A stretch of 8,160 nt of DNA, taken from an uncultured Eubacterium sp. (GTDB taxonomy: Bacteria > Bacillota_A > Clostridia > Lachnospirales > Lachnospiraceae). Under the pieces are notes generated by a model. It was not told where the DNA came from, searched no databases, and saw only the letters and a list, made by a program, of their open reading frames with translations. Of the stretch, positions 5,616-8,160 are shown in pieces (position 1 is the first letter of the stretch; every line of letters starts with the position of its first letter). Location of the stretch: assembly GCA_948560485.1 (NCBI GenBank), contig CAOXUF010000050.1:3360-11519 (forward strand). Reading direction: 5' to 3'. Both the position numbers and the translations under genes were made by a program.

Positions 5616-6419
5616 ATGAAGTTTAATAAAATAATTATTTACTGCATTTTCTGCACCGCAATTTTGATATGCTTTTTCATAATGGTATTCCGTAATAAAG
5701 ATACTCAAGATAATACAATTTCAGATATAATTGTGGAACTTACAGAAAATGAAAATGGTATGGCTATCTTGTCTGGTGAAAATAGTTCGGGTAGTATTTT
5801 TCAGATTGCTTTAAATTACGATAAAGAAGATGTAATATTAAGAAATACTTACTTTATTGACTTCAAAGGTGATAACAAAAAAGAATTGTGTTTAGAGATA
5901 AATATAAGAAACAGTGTATCTCCAGATCTCAATACAATATTAGTTTACGACGTAGAAGATGACAAACTACTTTTTCCAACTAATGATAAATCATTTATTT
6001 ATAATGGAATTATCACAGAACACAGATATGATGGTATCATGATGAATGCAATTAAATATATTAGTTATACAAAGCTTAATGGTATCTCCGTTGAAGATGA
6101 AAGCTCAATCATAATATGGGGTAATGAATCCTTTAAAACATTGGAATATCAAAATAAGTTACTTACTGAGACAGACCAATACATTGTTTACTACAATAAA
6201 ACCTCGACTAAAGAAAATGAATTATATAAGCTGATAATACTTAATCCTAATACATTAGAAATAATACAAGAATTAGAGTTAAAAATGGATGAGACAAAAA
6301 TTACTGAATATATAAACAATCAGGAATTGGTAAAACGAATCAGCGATGAATCCTATGATTTATATGTTAAAGAAAATGGAATACAACATTGGGATGCCCT
6401 GCTAAGCAAATTCAAATAA
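5616..6419 (+). CDS. Membrane-anchored FG-GAP-like protein; candidate immunity protein of the SleB-type hydrolase
   Basis: 267 residues. MKFNK is followed by a membrane helix at about 6-25 and then RNKD, so the body is probably outside the membrane; no clear lipobox is seen. Residues 77-110 read NTYFIDFKGDNKKEL, like the D-x-N-x-D-x-x-x-E/L loop of FG-GAP/VCBS-type propeller blades, followed by NTILVYDVEDDKLLFP, the matching strand and turn. The rest is beta-rich with many Asn, Tyr and Ile, and the C-terminal 40 residues are helical and charged. It follows the SleB-type hydrolase by 18 bases and is surely on the same transcript. In module A a beta-propeller-like anchored protein follows the other wall hydrolase in the same way, so I infer an immunity function against the hydrolase. 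Family assignment is weak, and it could be a general surface lipoprotein-like factor. Confidence 0.6.
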   Translation: MKFNKIIIYCIFCTAILICFFIMVFRNKDTQDNTISDIIVELTENENGMAILSGENSSGSIFQIALNYDKEDVILRNTYFIDFKGDNKKELCLEINIRNSVSPDLNTILVYDVEDDKLLFPTNDKSFIYNGIITEHRYDGIMMNAIKYISYTKLNGISVEDESSIIIWGNESFKTLEYQNKLLTETDQYIVYYNKTSTKENELYKLIILNPNTLEIIQELELKMDETKITEYINNQELVKRISDESYDLYVKENGIQHWDALLSKFK

Positions 6420-6486
6420 TAAGAAAATACAAACTAATAAGTTAAATAGATGCCATGTCCAGCAATTTTTTTTACAAAGCAGGAAA

Positions 6487-7053
6487 ATGAAATCTTTTCA
6501 TAAGTATAAATTTATTCTTTTTATGTATATTATAGTATTAATATTTCAAACAGGCTGTGCCAGCGATTCACCAAAAAGCACGATGCCCCCCAACACAACG
6601 CAAGGCAACCAAAATACAGAGATGAATCTCATGCAAATCCAAGTCGGGGATTATTCAAGCTTACTCGGTACTTGGAGGGAAATAGCTTATGCAGATAACC
6701 TGTTTGATGGAACAGGGCAGCAGTGGCATACGGGTAGCTCTGATACGGTTTCCTCTACCCTCTCTGTATCAACTGACAAAATAGATTTTAATGAATCTGC
6801 TATGATCATTCAGGGAAATACGCTTACAGACAATGCTGGTTCTCATCTTCTTTCATTTGTAAATGATGGGACTTCACTCTACGTTTATCTCTCTGATGCA
6901 AATACAACCATTACCTGGGACGTCACATTTTACCCAAAGGGAGTAGCAAATAGTCTCGAGCTCAATAATGGTGTGCAAGTTGACAACACTAAAAATATCA
7001 TTTTTGTTTGGTATAGCGTTATGCAAGTCCTTACAGTTTTTGAGCAAGAATAG
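6487..7053 (+). CDS. DUF6287-like lipoprotein
   Basis: 188 residues. A basic N-region (MKSFHKYKF) and a hydrophobic core lead to QTGCAS, with Cys24 as the lipidated residue; Gln at -3 is unusual for a lipobox but tolerable. A disordered, Asn/Thr/Pro-rich linker (27-50) is followed by VGDYSSLLGTW (53-63), the hallmark start of DUF6287-type domains of Firmicute surface proteins. The rest is beta-rich and ends with ITWDVTFYPKGVANS and an IIFVWYS strand, as in such domains. Function unknown. It stands 67 bases after the previous gene, and AGGA lies only 2 bases from the ATG, too close for efficient use, so expression may be low. The gap has a T-run (6465-6473) but no clear stem. It may be a separate surface-protein gene rather than part of module B. 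Confidence 0.7.
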   Translation: MKSFHKYKFILFMYIIVLIFQTGCASDSPKSTMPPNTTQGNQNTEMNLMQIQVGDYSSLLGTWREIAYADNLFDGTGQQWHTGSSDTVSSTLSVSTDKIDFNESAMIIQGNTLTDNAGSHLLSFVNDGTSLYVYLSDANTTITWDVTFYPKGVANSLELNNGVQVDNTKNIIFVWYSVMQVLTVFEQE

Positions 7054-7289
7054 AACGAATTCAATCCACTTCAAAAATCTGTTTGTGACATATATTGAAC
7101 GGGCATTGGTAAACTTTTTTCGAGGAATCAATTTATGGAGCACATTTTAAAAATAAGATGTATGGTGTATATGCTGTAGGAAAAAGCAGTTCGGAGAAAG
7201 ACAGAATTGAAGATAATCGAATGAATTACCATCATCAAGAGGTAACACTTAAAAATAAAAGGTTACTACTATGTATATAAAACGGTTAA
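7054..7289 (+). other. Decayed stretch without an intact gene
   Basis: No frame of convincing length is intact. From 7113 to a TAA at 7278 one frame, the same as that of the LRR fragment downstream, gives plausible sequence (SIYGAHFKNKMYGVYAVGKS, later NYHHQEVTLKNKRLLLCI). It is preceded by a TAA at 7110 and has stops at 7278 and 7287. It may be the remains of the upstream part of the broken LRR gene or of another small gene. I see no promoter, tRNA or terminator signal that I could defend. Confidence 0.4.
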
Positions 7290-7805
7290 AGTTGTTTTAC
7301 ATTAGAGCAAATAAATTTACCTGAAAGTGTTACTAAAATAGAACATGATGCATTTCATGGTTGCTCTTTATTACAACAGATAGATTTACCCAATAGCCTT
7401 ATTGAAATAGGCAACGGTGCATTTTACTGGTGTTTTAGTTTGACAGAAATAAAAATCCCTCAAAGTTTAGCGAATGATGCAAAGGACACAGCTGAGGATG
7501 CTTTGAAATCACAATATAGTAAATCATTAAAAGATATTGGTATAGATGACATGGAGGATATAGATGAGGCATTAGATGAAGAATTACTTGGAGGTGATGT
7601 TCTGGTAGTTGAGTATACTCCTTTTAATGGAAAGGGTATAAACTATAGGGGCAATGACAGGTATTATTTAAAACCCAACGATGTTAAACTCAGTATTTTG
7701 GAAGAAGGACATAATGGGTATACAGGACAATATATAGCGGTTTTATCAAAAGATATGCAAGGTGATCCTATGGAGATAAAAGTATTATGGTATTATAAAC
7801 AATAA
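7290..7805 (+). pseudogene. BspA-type leucine-rich-repeat gene fragment, 5' end lost
   Basis: The frame is open for 171 codons after TAA 7287. It starts within a LRR_5 array: LEQINLPESVTKIEHDAFHGCS, then LQQIDLPNSLIEIGNGAFYW, then LTEIKIPQSL, each repeat 23 residues (69 bases) apart. There is no ATG, GTG or TTG between 7290 and 7440, and TTG 7440 is simply the leucine codon that opens the third repeat, so it is not a credible start. About 120 residues follow the repeats: an acidic helical part (DDMEDIDEALDEELLGG) and a beta-rich end (VLVVEYTPF, YIAVLSKDM, IKVLWYYKQ) that I do not recognise. BspA-type LRR proteins are normally secreted and have more repeats, so an N-terminal signal and several repeats are missing. 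Loss by frameshift and deletion in 7113-7289 is the simplest reading. Confidence 0.7.
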
Positions 7806-7810
7806 AGGAG
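7804..7810 (+). promoter_or_regulatory. Ribosome binding site of the DUF2628 gene, overlapping the preceding stop
   Basis: AAAGGAG is 10 bases before ATG 7821 and shares its first two bases with the TAA (7803-7805) that ends the LRR fragment. This suggests that the DUF2628 gene was once translated as the next gene of the same operon. Confidence 0.6.
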
Positions 7811-7820
7811 AAGACACTTT

Positions 7821-8160
7821 ATGGAAAAAGAATTAAGCGGATATTCAGTCTCTGAAATAACAGAGTTCGTTGGAAAGGGAAACGAAAAGTACTTACTACG
7901 CTTTAAACGTCTACAAAATAAGAGAAAATTTAACTTTGCTGCGGCATTTTTTGGAGGGTTTTGGTTTGGATATAGAAAAATGTGGATTGAAGGAGTTGCT
8001 GTAATGATTTTTTGCGAACTCTTATATTTTTTGCTATTTGCTGTCTATTTTGCATTATTATATAATCAAATAATTTTTGATATAGATAAAGCATATGACA
8101 TTTTCAAATGGTTGACTTATATCATTGAATTTATAACGATTGGATATATGGCAGATGGAA
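7821..8160 (+). CDS. DUF2628 membrane protein, N-terminal part (cut by window end)
   Basis: The frame runs from ATG 7821 through the right edge, 113 codons so far. The N-terminal soluble part ISEITEFVGKGNEKYLLRFKRLQ-like pattern (core FVGKGNEKYLLRF, residues 16-28) and NFAAAFFGGFWFGYRKMW (about 39-56) match the DUF2628 family: an amphipathic start, then a F/W-rich segment with an invariant-looking YRKM that leads into the membrane. Hydrophobic segments follow at about 58-80 and 95-110. DUF2628 proteins are small membrane proteins of Firmicutes and Proteobacteria with no settled function. The ribosome binding site is good. Its link to the effector modules is doubtful. Confidence 0.75.
   Translation, partial: MEKELSGYSVSEITEFVGKGNEKYLLRFKRLQNKRKFNFAAAFFGGFWFGYRKMWIEGVAVMIFCELLYFLLFAVYFALLYNQIIFDIDKAYDIFKWLTYIIEFITIGYMADG

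Noticed and set aside
6445..6475. T-run before the lipoprotein gene as a terminator of module B
   Set aside because: No GC-rich stem precedes the T run, so an intrinsic terminator is not supported.
6968..7150. 60-codon + strand frame over the end of the lipoprotein gene, and an 89-codon - strand frame at 6874-7143
   Set aside because: Both overlap the better supported lipoprotein gene, lack ribosome binding sites and show no recognisable pattern.
7440..7805. Intact 121-residue gene starting at TTG 7440
   Set aside because: The TTG is the first leucine of the third 23-residue leucine-rich repeat; the same frame carries two more repeats upstream, so the gene is truncated rather than short.
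1..8160. CRISPR array, tRNA or rRNA genes
   Set aside because: I saw no regularly spaced direct repeats, tRNA-like T-loop signals or rRNA motifs on either strand.

Overview
The window looks like an accessory, toxin-type region of a low-GC, Gram-positive Firmicute, probably a clostridial or Lachnospiraceae-type gut or soil anaerobe. The evidence is AT-rich codon use, strong GGAGG-type ribosome binding sites, choline-binding-type cell-wall repeats, a SleB-type wall hydrolase, a DUF6287-like lipoprotein and BspA-type leucine-rich repeats. The genus cannot be fixed from sequence alone. All recognisable genes lie on the + strand.

Layout. (1) 1-429: end of a small gene, open to the left edge and possibly frameshifted, with a SmpA/BLIP-like C-terminal pattern. 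(2) 458-2725, module A: a signal-peptide-less protein that joins a PAAR-like DUF4280 domain to a C-terminal GH19/lysozyme-like domain, followed by a membrane-anchored protein resembling the XAC2610 lysozyme-inhibitor family. Together they read as a peptidoglycan-hydrolase effector and its surface immunity protein. (3) 2721-2888: a 168-bp nested palindrome (MITE-like) whose first bases supply the stop codon of that immunity gene. (4) 2891-3022: the tail of a lost gene. (5) 3024-6419, module B: a DcrB/Eag-chaperone-like protein, an unknown cytoplasmic protein, a 447-residue protein with cell-wall-binding repeats and a SleB-type hydrolase domain but no signal peptide, and a membrane-anchored FG-GAP-like protein. 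The middle two genes overlap by 8 bases. (6) 6487-8160: a DUF6287-like lipoprotein, decayed sequence, a 5'-broken BspA-type LRR gene, and the start of a DUF2628 membrane protein.

Model (inference). Modules A and B look like two consecutive effector/immunity cassettes. The wall-degrading proteins lack Sec signals but carry, or lie next to, parts typical of contractile injection or type VI-like machines: a PAAR-like tip domain and an Eag/DcrB-like chaperone. Each wall hydrolase is followed directly by a protein anchored outside the membrane, where it could protect the producer's wall. No sheath, tube, baseplate or VgrG gene is in the window, so the delivery machine is unproven. The palindromic element, the orphan gene tail and the broken LRR gene suggest that the region has been reshuffled.
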